NCBI GenBank assembly: GCA_032871835.1
Contig: CM065296.1
Span: 113,098,146-113,162,145 of the forward strand
Reading direction: 5' to 3'
DNA from: Dipteronia dyeriana
Taxonomy: Eukaryota; Streptophyta; Magnoliopsida; Sapindales; Sapindaceae
DNA length: 64,000 nucleotides
The translations under genes were made by a program, and so were the position numbers. The notes under the pieces are model-generated. The model made no database searches and had not been told where the DNA came from. It saw nothing but the letters and a program-made list of their open reading frames with translations. Shown in pieces: positions 36,362-50,214 of the stretch. The number at the start of each line of letters is the position of its first letter. Within the stretch, counting starts at the first letter, position 1.

Positions 36362-39300
36362 AATAATAACAATCTTCTTCCGAGAAGAAGAAGAAGAGAT
36401 CTTGGTTCATTATACTCCAGAGATTACAAGGGAAAGAGAGGCCTTAAAGGCCTAAAAAGACCTCTCTTGATAAATCTCTCTCTCTCTCTCTCTTCTCTTT
36501 GTGAGAGTGGGAAGGGGACTGGACAGTAATCCAAAGGTTGTGTTTTTATTTGTGGGTTTCTCTTGTGTTTTTTTAGTTTTTGGGTCTTTTTTTTATTGGA
36601 GAAAGTGTCCAGTGTTTTGTGTATACCGTCCTAGATCCTGAATCATGGGCCATGCAACTCAATAAATCGACACGTGATCCCTGTACCTTCAAATATTAAA
36701 AGGACCCCACAAATGAATGGACTCTATTCGATGGATTTAAAACTTTTCTGTTCCAGATGGTCAGAGGTTGACGTCAACGGTCATGATTGATCGAAGACTA
36801 TTCCACAACGTCAGAGAGAATGTGTGAGCATGTTGTTTATAGGAGATGTTTTTGTTTGTTTTCAATGGAATTTTTGGTGTTTTTGTAAAAATTCGACATT
36901 TTGTTTCCGAGAATAGGTTAATATAAACTGGCGCGGGCGGGATTAGCAAGCACGGCCCCCGATGCTTGAAAATAACCTCTGAATCTGATGCCACTGTTGA
37001 TTGACACAAAGCAAAGAGATTTTAACTTTTACAGCCTCACAAAATATTTATATTCACGGAAAAAAAAAAAGGGAATTGGAATTTATATTTTGAATTTAGG
37101 ATTGTGTCAGCATGCCACTTGTGTTTGTGGGTAGAAAAAATCGATATTTTAAATAAAAACCCCAGAAAAACAACCCTATGTTACTATTTACTCGACCCTA
37201 AATGATGCATACTCGGTCGGTAATATCTCAAATTTATGTCTCACGCAGTAGATGAGATTACAAATTATTCAAATCTTGCTATTTGGTCAGGACAAAAGGG
37301 TAGATAGCAAATTATAGATTAAGAAAGTTGATTGTTTCTTTGCTGAGCCAAAACACCATGATGGGGTCATAAATAGTGGTGAATATGCAATGAATCTAAC
37401 AAATTTAAGTATGCCGAGTAAAACGAAATCATATGCATTAGTAGAAATCAAAGAAAATGCAAGCGCCGTATCCAATTTTGCATCTTGAGTTTGAATGATA
37501 ATTTTGATTAACATACATAAGACTAATAAACATATTCCATTTTGCCATGACATTTGATAAGCAGGCCTAATTGAAAAAGAAAAAGAAACCTAACAATGGG
37601 AAATCCAGGTGAAGATAGATACAATAATAGGTTGGGTTCGAGGAAGCTTAGTAGCGGATCATAATATCACCTTTAAATTTATAAAGATACATCACCATCC
37701 GTATCCGATGTAGTTTGATGTAAAAAAAAAAACTATCATTCTATCTAATGATATATTAAATTTGTATAGCCTCATGAGAAATACTTATTATCACTGCCAT
37801 ATAATTCACTGGTTGTCACTCTCAAATTAACAAATTCAATCCAAGCATTTTAAATGTCACGAATTCCTACTTTCCAAATATGCAGAAGGGTCTAAGCAAA
37901 AAGCAACAAAAGGCATTGCATGCGTCGCCTGCCGCTGGTATCTAATCTTGGTTAGCTTGTAGTTGTATTGAATGTGGAATTTAATGTAAAGGTAAAGCAA
38001 ATTCCAATAACACATTAAGTCATTAACACAACCATTCTTTTTTTTTTTCTTTCGTGTTTGTTTTTCAGAGAAAAAAGCTGTAGCCAGTAATAATGTGATA
38101 GATAAATTTTGGGGAAGAATCAATTTGACAATTTCCCATTTTTACTCTTTCAAGCAGAGGGACAACTCAATTGCTCTTTTATGCAAAAAGAAGGTCTCTC
38201 TCTTCCGCGCACTACTATAATGTAACAGCTGACAACACAATAAAAAAATGATGATAGAGAGAGAGAGATCAGCTGTGTTTGTTTGTCTAGAATTCCTGCC
38301 TTGGAAAAATTTATGAATGCCGTATACACAATGAAAGTCCAGTACAGTGTAATCAGTATACGTTGGTCACCATGGAGACGCGTGTAAGGTTTTTTGTTTT
38401 GATATGTAGCTTTCTTTTGCTTTGCTTTTTCTTTTTTTATTTTCTCTCTTCTATGCAGGCTCGATATCCAAGAAATGAAGCTATTTGAGAGTAGTAGTAG
38501 TAAGTAGTACATTGAGAGGACATAAAAAAGCTGGTGAATTAGAGATCAATGGCGGAGGTGAAATGTGAGGGGGTGGTAGTGGTGGTGGTTGTGTTGGTTT
38601 CCAGCACACCCCACACCACACCACACCACACCCCCAATGCCCAATACCCCAAAACACTACCTAAGCGGCTAGCTGAGAGCTCACTAAAGAGTTTTAAACT
38701 CTTTTCATTTTTTTACCCCATTCAATATATAATATTGAGTTATTAACTCTACATTTTCTTGCTTTCGTTTTACATGATCATCTCTCATTTTTTATATTTT
38801 TTTGGAGAATGGGTATCTAAACTCTCAACCCTCAAGTTTGTAAAACAACAGATGTTTCATCAATCTGGTCAAAATCAGATACAGGCCACACACACACACT
38901 ATTGTTAAGAATCAGAAAGCACAGGCTTGTTTTCTTTTCACATTTCAATCGCATTCAAAAGTTCAAAAACCTTTATTGGAACTCATCATCAAACCATATG
39001 AGAAGTTTTTTTTTTTTCTCCAGGGACAAACAAAGACAGAGACCTAAAAATTTGATAGCCATATTGTTTATGGTGATGGGACCAAACTAAGGTAAAGAAT
39101 CACTTGCCCTCGAGACAAAGGAAAGATCTGAATCATAATATGTGCGCTTGCACCATTCCATGTTGTACCGATTAAGAAAAATTTCATTATGGTTGTAGGG
39201 TAATTGTGGAGTGAGTCCCACATGGATTTCTTCATCCAGCTGTGCGGAGAACCTCCAAGTTTTTAATTTTTAATTTTTTGGGTGGTCCACCAACAAATAG

Positions 39301-39412
39301 TCCGAGTCTAATGATCATGCTTGTCCCCGTAATTATAGCTTAGCTTATACATCTTTTTCATAATTGATGGTAACTACTGCAACTAGATATTTCAAGCTTA
39401 TAAACCGTAAAA
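36362..39412. other. Cyclin upstream region and intergenic DNA
   Basis: The cyclin leader (minus strand, just above 36361) contains a (CT)n tract at about 36475-36500. Further up lie an E2F-like site (36929-36944) and AT-rich DNA. Open frames such as 38150-38512 (minus) and 38549-38746 (plus, low-complexity Val and Thr/His runs) are not recognised as genes. A CAC-rich stretch lies at about 38605-38635. Confidence 0.5.
36929..36944. promoter_or_regulatory. E2F-like GC-rich site upstream of the cyclin
   Basis: tggcgcgggcgggatt stands out in AT-rich DNA about 570 bases above the cyclin start. It contains overlapping GGCGCG and TCCCGCC (reverse) cores like E2F/DP sites but differs by one base from the full TTTSSCGC consensus. 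Function is inferred only. Confidence 0.3.
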
Positions 39413-40950
39413 GGGATATTATTGATTCAGTCCCCCTTTTTTTTTTCACTAACTTATCGGATATTCATTGGATTGGTCCCTATATTTTCTAAAACCACTC
39501 ATTTTAGTCATTCTGACTAGAAAATAGACGATCAACCGTCATATAAAATACTAAATGACATTTTTGCTCTTGATTATAAAATAAAAATATAAAAATAAAA
39601 CTTTTTATTTTCTTAATTTTATTTATAATCATATATTAATTTTATTTTTTTTAAAAGAAAAGAAATATAAAAATTATATTCTTATATTCAAACCCCAATT
39701 CAAACCCAAATCCAAATTCGAACCCAGCCACCACACAAATTCGAAATCAATCACCACACCAAACAAATACTCAAACTCAGCCACCACCTTTAATTCGAAT
39801 CCAGCCACCAAACCCATGCTTGAAATCAACCATTATACCAAACTCAAATCTGAATTCGAAGCAACCCACCTAGAAATTTATCAAAAAATAATAATATATT
39901 TTACCGGTATGAAACTCAGATTACCAGTAATCCCAGCCAGCCGCCCAAACCACCGTCATCAACAGCTGTCTAACCACCAAACCAATCTCCAACCACCAAA
40001 CCAATCTCAAGCCAATCTCCAGCCATCATCAACCTAGAAAACCCAAAAAAAAAACCTTCAAACCACCACCACTATCATTGAAACCAAGCCCTCCACCTCC
40101 TAACACCGAAACCAAACGTAGAAAACTTAATGCAATCCCCAAATCCACTGAGCAAAACTCAAATACCAAGCTGCTGCCACCATTCCTAAATCCAACCACT
40201 GTCGGCGACCAAACAAAGCCCAAACCCAAACACAACACCCACTGTTCCCAACTCGTTTCAATTAGAACCATGTTCTAGGTCAAACCAAATCTGAATTCCT
40301 TTTGGTTTGAACCCAGTTCTGATTCGAACCAGATCTTAGTTCGTTTCGCGACGGTCGGTGGGAGATGAATTCGAGTCATAGAGGTCAGAGAGAGACCAAG
40401 AAAGAAGAGAGAGATCTAGAAGAAGAAATATGTGGGTTGAGAGAGCTCAGGAAAGAGAGATGGATTGTGGAATTAGAGAGTGATCGAGAAAGAGAGAGAA
40501 AGATAGATGATTGGGTCTAGTGTTTTGTTGGTGGTTGGGTATGATTTTTATTGGCAATGAAAAACTGATTTCTGGCCACCACCAAAACTGATTTCTGTTG
40601 AGATTAGTTTTAGGTTTTAGATAGAGATTTTTAAAAATATATATATATATATTGCAATTGTTCTTTTGTTTATATTTTTAATTAATAATTATATATTAAT
40701 TTTTTTTTATTATTATTATTATATATATTTGTTATTTTATTACCATAACAATTCCATATGGCTCACAATTGTCATGTCATCAAGAAATGACAAAAATAAC
40801 CCTCTGTCCGTTAGGTTTGACTAACAATTAACTTACAGAATGACCAAAATTAGTGGTTTTTGAAAATATAGGAACCAAACCAGTGAAAATTGAATAAGTG
40901 AGTAAAAACAAGAATTAAAAAAATATAATGACTAAATCAATAATACTCCA
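39413..40950. mobile_element. Mutator-like element, family M copy B
   Basis: Termini gggatattattgattcagtc (left) and actaaatcaataatactcca (right) match copy A at 7441-9008, with further shared TIR parts (ttggattggtccctatattt; gtgaaaattgaataagtgag). Flanks accgtaaaa (39404-39412) and attgtaaaa (40951-40959) agree at 7 of 9 positions. The cargo (about 39670-40620) is rich in Pro/Asn/Gln codons on the plus strand and GAGA stretches. Short frames (39816-40037, 40078-40278 plus; 40029-40271 minus) are unrecognised. No transposase. Confidence 0.83.
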
Positions 40951-41005
40951 ATTGTAAAATGATAATGATGAGCAAAAGTTGACCTCTTATTACCCATCAC
41001 TTGTA

Positions 41006-41053
<48 letters not shown>

Positions 41054-42489
41054 ATATATATAGAGAGGGCTGCCCTCGGATTTAACGTTATATGGTTCAA
41101 AGTTTTGACTATTCTTTGATACAACTAAATCAACTATATATGATCACATACTGTTGTATCATATAATATGTTCCGAAGAATGGTCTATATATATTCGTTA
41201 CTTGCCTTTTAAAATCTTCAAGACAATGCAACACTTAACTAGTTACTCTAACCGATAATTTGAAGAACTGGAACAGATTTCCATGTAAATAATAATTGTA
41301 TGCCAGTATGGAAAGAGTTTGTGATTCTGCAGTAGTTTACACGTCTTTGATTTTAATTATTTTCTCCCTACAAACAAGGTTCAAAATTACGAAGATGACA
41401 AAATTGCAAAATAATAATTGGGTGTTGATTGGCAAAGTTATAGGATTGCATGTGAAGGACATTTTCTGATCTATTGAACAATGCGTGCCTTGACTCCTCA
41501 GAAATACGGAATATACAGTGAATAAAGATGTTTGTGTCCTACAAAATAGTAACATACTTATGGACATTTCAGAAGTGGTGGAGATAGAGAATGTTAATTT
41601 CTAGCGACTGCGCTTGACTCTTTTGACTTCCCAAAATCACATTAATGAGAATACTGGTAAGCGGGGACCACTTTAGGCCTTTGAGGTGTTTTAGTATTTT
41701 AACACTACCCTTGTACTAGTGTAACTCCCAAGAATCTATTTACTAACAAAAAAAAAAAAAAGAGAAGTAAATTTGGTGTTATATCACATTACCTCCCTCA
41801 TCACCCAAGCATCAAAGCCATGGATGATGGATCAGTAAATGACATTGTCTGCAACAAAAATGTCAGAAAGATCATGAGAATATGCGATCCAAAACCAAAT
41901 GGGATGTTATCACTTATCAGTATTGTATTATATAATACCTTAGAAGATACCTAAGTGGTGCAAAGCATTTGATCATATGATCACACTAAAACCTTAGTGG
42001 AATATACCTTTGATTCCCTTGGAATCTTTGATGTTGATAGGTGTATGATGCTAGTTGACCAATATTATGATGGTCTTTGAATAGCAGATATAATATAATT
42101 GGGTGGGTCGTATTGAAGAAAAATAAAACAATACTCTAAAATTCTTATCATGCGAAAATTAGGTTCTTTTGAAAAAGCATCAAGTCATCTGAAAAAGCCC
42201 TAGAAACTTAAAGAAAGTGGACTGTATCAGTAACATATAAGCAAAGCCAAGAAAAGAGGAGCCCCTAGTCAACAAAGTGAAGTTCATTTCAATCATTTTC
42301 TTTGTCTTCATTTGTAACCAAAACTCGAAATGCCGGTCAACAATTATCTACTACATTGACAATCAGTAGATCTAGGCTACATATGTTCTATGAAGGTTAC
42401 AGAAACGGACTGAATTCTATAATCAAATTGAAATTTCAAGTGGCTCGAAACCATAGTAAAAGACCAAATATTGCAGCAGGATTAACACA
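40951..42489. other. Intergenic DNA downstream of the DCL-like gene
   Basis: Contains a (CT)n tract at about 41009-41043 followed by a short (TA)n. The part next to 42489 should be the 3' UTR of the DCL-like gene. No further gene seen. Confidence 0.5.
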
Positions 42490-45400
42490 TTAACTACTAC
42501 CACGTTTAAAATGTTCGCGAATAAATCTTTCGGCATGGGATGGATACTTATCTCGAATGTATGCCCGAAGACACTTCTGATAGGAGAAATCTATCCATCC
42601 ACCATCTGTTCTGACCACAAACAGGCACCTTGAATGTCTAAATTGGGGATGCCGATCAACCTTCACAGAGAGAAGTTAAACACACTAATAGTTTATTCTC
42701 ATGAACAAGACAAAGATTTAAATCATAACATACAAAACATAAGCTAAAGCTGGAAAATACCAATGACCGCTCATCAACATCAAAGGACATGTACTTGAGA
42801 GTTAAAATACATAGTCAACAATTAGATATAATCAATTCTGTTAATAACAAACGCCAAAGTATAAGGAAAAAGAAAAATTAAACTAAATGAGCAATCCAAT
42901 GGACAGATAATTGAGGGAAGACATACAGCGGTCAAAAGGTTTTGCCTGTAAGTCTTCATGCCAACTACATGTGAGACGAACACCCAACAAATATCTAAAG
43001 CAATCTGATGAAAAATGACAGAAGGTATTGACACCATTGTTTATGTGAATTAACATTTAAGGATTATTTTATGTCAAAAATGAAAATTTATATCCCACAA
43101 AAGAAAAAGGAAACATATTAAATTTCTTTTAAGGAAATTCAATCAATTGATCTCCACATGTCAAAGATGAAAAAAAGAACCACGTTATCAACATAAGGTG
43201 CCTACCTAGTAGTCAAATAGTCTAGATTTTGGAACATGCACAATAAGACAATCCTTTGGGCTGAGCTAAGCCCAAATTATATATCTTCCACTCAAAGCTA
43301 ATTGAAATCACCATGAATTGCCTCCGAAAAAACTGCACCAGTACAAGCACACGGATGTCTGTGCCCCCGTTGAGTCTAAGTATCTTGTTATTGATGTTTA
43401 CTGATTGAAATAAATCAAATTTTAACAAAAAAAAAAAGTTTGTTTCAGCTAGTAGGGACATCAGATTGAACATTAAGGTTTCAGGTTAAAGACCTTGTGA
43501 AGCTGGATATTTGAAACTTTTGCTGAATAAGAGCTTTATTGGGTGGCATTCCATAGGTCTAGTCCAAGTTCAAACTGAAGCTCATTCCCTTTCAAGGTTA
43601 GCCACAGTAAGATATATGATATGAAAATAGGCTAAACTGAAAGTGGCTCAGGTATACCGTATATTACTCGGTCTTACCTGAATAACTGTTCTAATGCATT
43701 CTAAAACCATCTCTCTAAGTTATAATTACAATCTATACTACCACTTTCACTCTCACTGATGTATTGGTCAGCATAAATGCATAATGTACTTATGCACTAT
43801 GTAACTGATTTGGGAACTGCACTGGAGATTAATGAATCAATCCAGTATTGCCTGTCTCTGAGACTGAGCAGACATGTTAGCTTAGAATTCAATTTTTAAT
43901 TTAGAAGGATTTCCACTTCGTAAATGGCTTATGTCATTTCAGGATTTAAATAACTACTCTAGCACAGAACTATCCACTATCAGCTATATACTCTGTAAAG
44001 CAAGAACTTGATAGTCAACTCACTAAGCAACTTAACTATTAAATATCCTCAAGGATGATTTGCCACATCGGATGCCCAGGAGTGAGTAGGTCTTGACCAG
44101 AAGAGATCTTACCAACAAAACTAACTAGTACCCACAAGTGTTGCAAATGGTCTAATATACGATATTCCCATGGCAAAAAACAGGGGCAAAAGTGAGCTTC
44201 ATAGCTAGAGCTAGTTAGCCCCCCTGACCCATATAGTATCAAAGAACCGAACTGCATTGCTGGCATGCGTCAACAAATAGATTACATAACTTCTTTTAGA
44301 CTCTTAAACTAAATGAGGAGATGAGAAAACCACGAACAGACAAATAGAAAAATGAATGATGGGTATCAAAAGACCTTTTTGGGAGTTTGAATAGCAAAAA
44401 TCAATGATACAGCACAAGAACTGAGGCTCAAGTTCAAGGTGCAATAAGGACAAAGGGACAAAAAAAAATGGACTTGGAAGGCGAAATAGGCATGGTAACC
44501 AATATTTGCATAAGAATATAAGATTTAATTGATAAATAGCATAACAGTATCTTCCAGAGGTACATAAAGAGTTTTCAAGATGACTCTTTGAATGCATATT
44601 GTTGGGTTTACATATTTTGTATCCATGATGCAATTCCTGAATTGTCTAAAATGCATACAAAAATTTAACCTTGAAGGAATGTGTAACATAACAATGAGAT
44701 GTTTCACTACAGCAGCTTCACTAAAATAACAATGGATTCTATAATATGTAATGTAAACTAAAAACTCACCATAATAGAATCAAGGCCACATCCGATTTTA
44801 TCTTCGGAATGAGGATGGTAAACAAGAAGCTTCTCTACCACAGCTTTCTCATCTTCGACTGTTAGACGTTCTCCGTCCATATACCTAGAAGCAAGAAATA
44901 CAATGAAAAATGGTCAGGATAATTTATGATGATGATGCTATTGTTCATGAAAAGTTATTGATCTCCACACACTAAGTAACAACTATGAGAAATATTTTTT
45001 AGCTTCAATAAGTGTTGTCAACTGTCCTTTATTAGCTTCCATTAAATCTAAAATTGTTATTTCAGAATGTTTGAGTACGATGGATAACTTGTAGATGAGC
45101 TAGTAATATGGGGACCTACCTTTTGACTCTGCCGTATACCTCATCTATGAGCCTTACAGCATGGTTTTGGAAAATCATTTAAAATTAGTATTCAAATTTG
45201 CTTTGTTCCTTTATAGTCATTGACCCTCACAAGTTTAGAAGTTGAAGTACATTTAACAAATGTTCTCCATACTTTATTTACTTACTTTCCCAATTATTAT
45301 AAAGTTTCAAGTTAAGTGCGTTATGATTTATGAGGAGCCACTTGGTGAAGCCAAAAACAAAGTCACCATCTATAGTCCTGTTCCAACTACTAACAAGTTT

Positions 45401-47272
45401 TATGTTTGAAAGTCCCTCAAGCGACACATATCCATCTATTAAATTTTAATTTAGGCTAAACTGTGGACTTCCGGTAATCTAGAAAGTTTTTTTTAAGGCG
45501 CCTCAGACAACTCTCTTGTTAATAATTCTTCATGTTAATAAGTGTCTGGTAACTAAAACTTAAAGAGAAAAGACGGAAAATCCTGAAATGCAAAGTGTTT
45601 TGAAGGGAACTGACAGTTTGTAACCAAAGGGCTATTAAGGAAATACACAATCAAATTGCTCCCTGACGAATTAATCTTGGGACTTTAGAAATCATGCTTA
45701 ACAAGAGAGAGAAACTATTGGTCTGTGTTTTGTTTTAGTAGTTGTCTTTTCTTCTCTTTCATCTCTAATGGCAATGCGTCAAGTCTCGAGCGATTGACAT
45801 AATGTGGATCTTAGTGGTGTGCACAATAATAATCCCCTTAGATATGTAATTTTTCCCGCATTAGAGTAGAGGCAGGCTGGTGACATGAATATATCTTGTT
45901 TTCTTCTTAAAGCAGTAATGGGAAATAGAAGGCAGCTTCGAACCCAACATGGAGCAGGACAAAGAGTGTTTTTACTTTTTGAGGTGGCAGGGCAGGATGG
46001 TGTGCAGCTCAAGGCAGGGTACAATTAGTTGATAAGTTAAGCTGAAGATAAATCATGGTCTTAGACTAGAATTGTGGATGTGCCTATGATGTATTTGTAA
46101 TATTATAAATCTTAAAATAAAGCAACATTTCAGAATCAGAAAAATTGGTTTTTGACCGGAATTCAATCAAAAACTAATTTCTGATATAGGATGAGCTACA
46201 CATCTACAACTTGGTTCGAACCAGGATGGTCTAGATTCTAGCACTCCCAAACATAACCAGGCATTTATTGGAAACCCAAGCATATAACATGGTATTAATG
46301 TATTATAATTGGTCAAATGATTCTATAGGGTTCTCAAAACCAATATACTAGATTTTATTTTAGACATTGAATTCCATACTTGTTTTGATAGTTCTTTTGA
46401 ATATGTGCCTTTATAATGTCTACTGTAGTTTACTGCTCCTAAGAGGCAAGAGGTAAATTGGCTTCACTTTTTATACCGGAGAAGGAAAAAAAAACACATT
46501 TCTTTTCTCTTTTTAAAACCTAGGTTTTGTTTTCTTTAACTGTGTTCACATAACATACAAGTTTAGACATTAAAAACCCAAAATAAGATCATCAAGAACA
46601 ACAAAAGATATATAAATACACTTAATGATTAATCTCAGTTTTAGATTTCCTTAAAATCCACCTTAATTCTCTTTTTCAATCTTTTGTTTTCTTTTCATCA
46701 TTACATCATCTGTATACCAGGGGACAACTGCAAATCACTTAATAGGTCAAATTTAATCTCACATAAGATTAATTCAATCAATTTCTGTTGAATGTAACAG
46801 AAATGATCCTGAGCAGAGATATACACACCTCATTAACTTATTAACTTTGATAAAAACGCAACTAATGGCACTCGATATAGTTTACAATATAAATACTTGT
46901 AACTTGTAAGAAACAAAACATACGTATATGCACAAATAACTTGAAGAAACAAATTGAAATTATTAGCACGTACCTTTCGGAGTGAATAATATCTTTAGCT
47001 AGAAAAGTTATCGGTTCGATATCGCGAAGAATCTCCTCTTCTTTATCTCTCCATTTCCTGTAATCAGGATCGTCCAGACTACGGTACCTGACGGGGTGCT
47101 TCACGCTCAACAGTGTAGTGGTGGTCTTCTCCGCAGAGGATACGTTCTCCTCCGGCTTATTCGACTCGGAAGCGGCGGCTAAGCAAAACTGACGGCTCGG
47201 CTGCACTAGTAGCCTGGCGGCGAGAAGGAGGCGCTGTAGCGGGACGCCTCTGAGCAGCAGAGGAGCAGCCAT
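42490..47272 (-). CDS. DCL-like organellar protein (DUF3223)
   Basis: Three exons join in phase: 47272-46974, 44884-44770 and 42660-42490, giving 194 residues. The start is Arg/Leu/Ala-rich and lacks acidic residues (MAAPLLLRGVPLQRLLLAAR), a likely mitochondrial or plastid transit peptide. The family core follows: DDPDYRKWRDKEEEIL, DIEPITFLAKDI, HSER/YMDGERLT, EDEKAVVEKLL, YHPHSEDKIGCGLDSIM, VDRHPQFRHSRCLFVVRTDG, WIDFSYQKCL, SHAERFIREHFKRG. DUF3223 proteins include tomato DCL, needed for plastid 4.5S rRNA maturation and palisade development. The mitochondrial-type members are less studied. Donors are gtacgt and gtgagt, acceptors cttctag and gtgaag. Introns are long (2.1 kb each). A 78-base in-frame candidate exon lies in intron 2. 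Confidence 0.92.
42927..43004 (-). other. Candidate in-frame cassette exon of the DCL-like gene
   Basis: 78 bases with no stop lie between an acceptor-type site (tttttcatcag) and a donor-type site (gtatgt) inside intron 2. Both neighbouring exon junctions are phase 0, so inclusion would add 26 residues (starting IALDICWVFV and ending NLLTA) between GLDSIM and VDRHPQ without a frameshift. The family sequence runs straight across this junction, so the piece is not part of the conserved protein. Expression is not shown. Confidence 0.35.
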
Positions 47273-47954
47273 GGAGATTTTTTTTTTCTTCTTCTTTTTT
47301 AGATTTTTAGTGGAGCTAGTTAATGTGGAGTGACTACTTGTCTACTTCTGGCTTGGAAATGACTGTTACGTCGTCGTATTGGAGTATATGGATATTTTGG
47401 ACCTAATTTTCAGGCCAAATTTTATTTTCAATTTGGGCTGGGCCACTGACATGACGATCCGTTTTTATCTGCCGTTCGTATCAGCCTGGCACTTTACTTT
47501 TTGTTTTAATTTCCTTTTTCTGCAATATATTTATTATCATTATTATTAATCTATCTGAAAGAGGCTTCTCATTTCCCTTGCAAGATTTCTTTCAACAATT
47601 ATAAATTTATAATGGGATATCTCGTATCTATAAGATTTTCTCATTTAATTTATAGATTGATCGTGAGAGATAAATAAATAAATAATTTCTTATTAATAAT
47701 ACTGCGATATTGTACTTGATAAATGGCATAGGAAAATAATAAAATTGAAAATGTTCCATATGGTGGCAAAGTCAAGGAAGTCGTGGTCCTATGTTTTAAA
47801 GTAACTCTTTTCCACTGCTTCGTTATCTTAATTGTTTCCAAAGTTAACGATGAAATGATATTACTTTTCCTTTGTTAATCAAATTCTTTGAACTACTAAC
47901 AATATTGTAACAAAAACATACCGAGTTTTAATGGTCCAATAAAACAAGCCCTCG

Positions 47955-48115
47955 GAGACGTAGCTCAACCGATAGATGAACCAACTTGGAGTTTTTGGAT
48001 AAACGACTCTCAGGTCAGCGGTTTGAATTCTACCGATGACCAAAGATTTTATAGAAATGTATGGTCTAGATACGTTGATAGATAAGTACCGTAAAAAAAA
48101 AAATAATAACAAAAC
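47955..48115 (+). mobile_element. tRNA-derived SINE-like element
   Basis: gtagctcaaccgatag matches the Pol III A box and ggtttgaattc, about 55 bases later, the B box. The body ends in an A-rich tail (gtaccgtaaaaaaaaaa, about 48087-48103). The head resembles plant tRNA-derived SINEs. Target duplications were not found. Confidence 0.55.
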
Positions 48116-48485
48116 AAACACTTTACATTGATTCTTAGGTTATCTTATAATCTTGTTAAGGATTATTAGACCATCTTCAACCAATTATTTCAATTTGGTG
48201 CCACTTTTACACTAAGATCGTATAACTTTCAAATCAAGACTTTTGAACAAATGATTCTCAATTCAATGGTGTGAATTCTACCGATGACCAAAGGTTTCAT
48301 TAAAATATATGATCAAGATACATTGATAGATAAGTACCGTACAAAATAATAATAATAACAAAACAAACACTCTATATTGATTTTTAAGTTCTCTTATGAT
48401 CTCGTTAAGGATTATTATATCATCTCTAATTAATTACTTCAATTTAATGCCACTTTTACATTAAAATGACGTAACTTTTAAATCT
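47990..48485 (+). repeat. Tandem duplication, period 248 bp
   Basis: Two adjacent units share gaattctaccgatgaccaaa (48025 and 48273), gatagataagtaccgta, ataacaaaacaaacactnta-type stretches, cttgttaaggattatta and gccacttttacattaa-type ends. The first unit includes the SINE-like B box and tail, and the second carries a more decayed copy. Confidence 0.8.
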
Positions 48486-50214
48486 TTTTTTTTTCATCTT
48501 TAATCCATTATTTAAAATGTTACACTAAAAACTGACACCAAATCAAAACACATATTTGATTAAAAAAATAAATATAAATAAAATAAAATTATTAAATAAT
48601 ATAAATAGATACAATTAGAATAAATTTGATTGAAAGTTATAAAGGTAAAACTGGCATAAGTAAAAATTATATATTCTTGTACAAGGTTTCTCCAACTACG
48701 AACAAGATACGTTTCAATTAAAGCTCAAGGCTCAAATAAGCTTGTGACAAAATGATGGAGTTTAGTCGATGTAGCCAGAGGAAAATTCACGTGTACTATA
48801 GTTTTATTGGACGACTTCGATACTGGATTACTAGTCGTTTGAATCCATAATACAATTTCTACGTGTGGAGAGCAACCTCAAAAAGTTAGCGAAAGAGGTA
48901 AGCGCATACAATAGATATCATTGAATTAAACTTTAAGAAATCAACATAATTTATTATCCTTTATAACGTTGTCAAAAATAAATTCTATAATCTGAATTTA
49001 GATGTGATTCTTACATTTTATTACTGCGTGGACCGAATATTTTTCTACAATCTACACCCATTATTTAATGAAACCTTTTTATTTCTAAAATACATTCATA
49101 TCTAATTACTTAAAAATTAAAATACATGACTTTATAATTGTAAATTAAATTTGCTTCCTACATTTATACGTTAAACACATAAACCCTAATAATAATAAAT
49201 ATATACTTAATCAAACTCAACGTTAATCATGAGAAATATTATTTGTTTCATATATAGTCAATGAATGGATGAACGAAGAACTGATTTCATAGTTTCTGAA
49301 AGGATTCAGGTATATTTACTTTCATTTTTATTATTGTTCTATGATTGAATAAAAAATTGTTATAACAGCAGTCTTGTAGAACTTTTTTTATGCATGACTC
49401 GATCAAGTTTACGCGTATCCCAAATACAACTCACGCACTCACTTAAATTTAATTCAATTACAAATTCTTATTAATTTAATTGGTTTGTAAACCGAAAAAC
49501 TCGGTGGATGGATTTAAAAAAAAAAACAAAATTTTAAATGAAAAAAATTGGGTTGTTTAGTGATTGAAAAAATAGTTTTTTTTTTAACAAAAAAAAGATG
49601 CATATTGTTATATTTTTAATTATTATTGTTGATGTTTTCTATGACTATGATTGAGTGTGTAATTCATTAAGATTTCATGGTTTTTTAGATAATTAATCCA
49701 ATACATTGATTTTGTAAGTAACAAGTAAAACACATAATTAGTTTTAAAGTTGAATTTGTATTTATTTTTACACATGTAAATAGTGCAGACAATATAACCA
49801 ATTAACTTCAATTATAGATGTATTCGGAAAAGTTGGTGCTGGAGGAGGAACAAGAAACCTGTAGTGAATTTGCTTCTACAACTAACAATTTACAAACCTC
49901 TCCAATTCTCTTAATTTTGTTTTCGTCATTTGATTATATAATATTTTAATATTGACTTGAATTAATATTGTTGAATAAAAATAATAGTAATAACATTCTA
50001 AAAAAACATTAACTTGTTCTTGTAAATTCTAAAACCATGGATGTAACGAGAAAATTGGATAAAATTTGAAAAATGAGTGTAATGAGGAAAAATGTATATT
50101 TAAATTTTAAAAAAAATATTTAAAGGATAATTTTAGTATTTTAAAGGGTGTAACAAGTAAAAATGGATATAAAAAGATATTTTATTATTATTTCAATTCA
50201 AAGGGAAAGAATAT

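Larger units (their letters stand above)
47273..50214. other. Intergenic DNA between DCL-like gene and Mutator copy C
   Basis: The part just above 47272 should be the promoter of the DCL-like gene. A SINE-like unit and a 248-bp tandem duplication lie at 47960-48485. 48500-50200 is AT-rich with no gene seen. The frames at 47650-48121 and 49623-49811 are unrecognised. Confidence 0.5.

Noticed and set aside
38150..38512. 120-residue minus-strand frame
   Set aside because: Lys- and Ser/Leu-rich, no known relative, no splice context. Probably chance, although a small gene cannot be excluded.
38549..38746. 65-residue plus-strand frame with Val and Thr/His runs
   Set aside because: Low-complexity GGTGGT and CACCAC repeats explain it.
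45779..46024. 81-residue frame in intron 1 of the DCL-like gene
   Set aside because: No recognised domain. It lies on the gene strand but would break the conserved exon 1-exon 2 junction.
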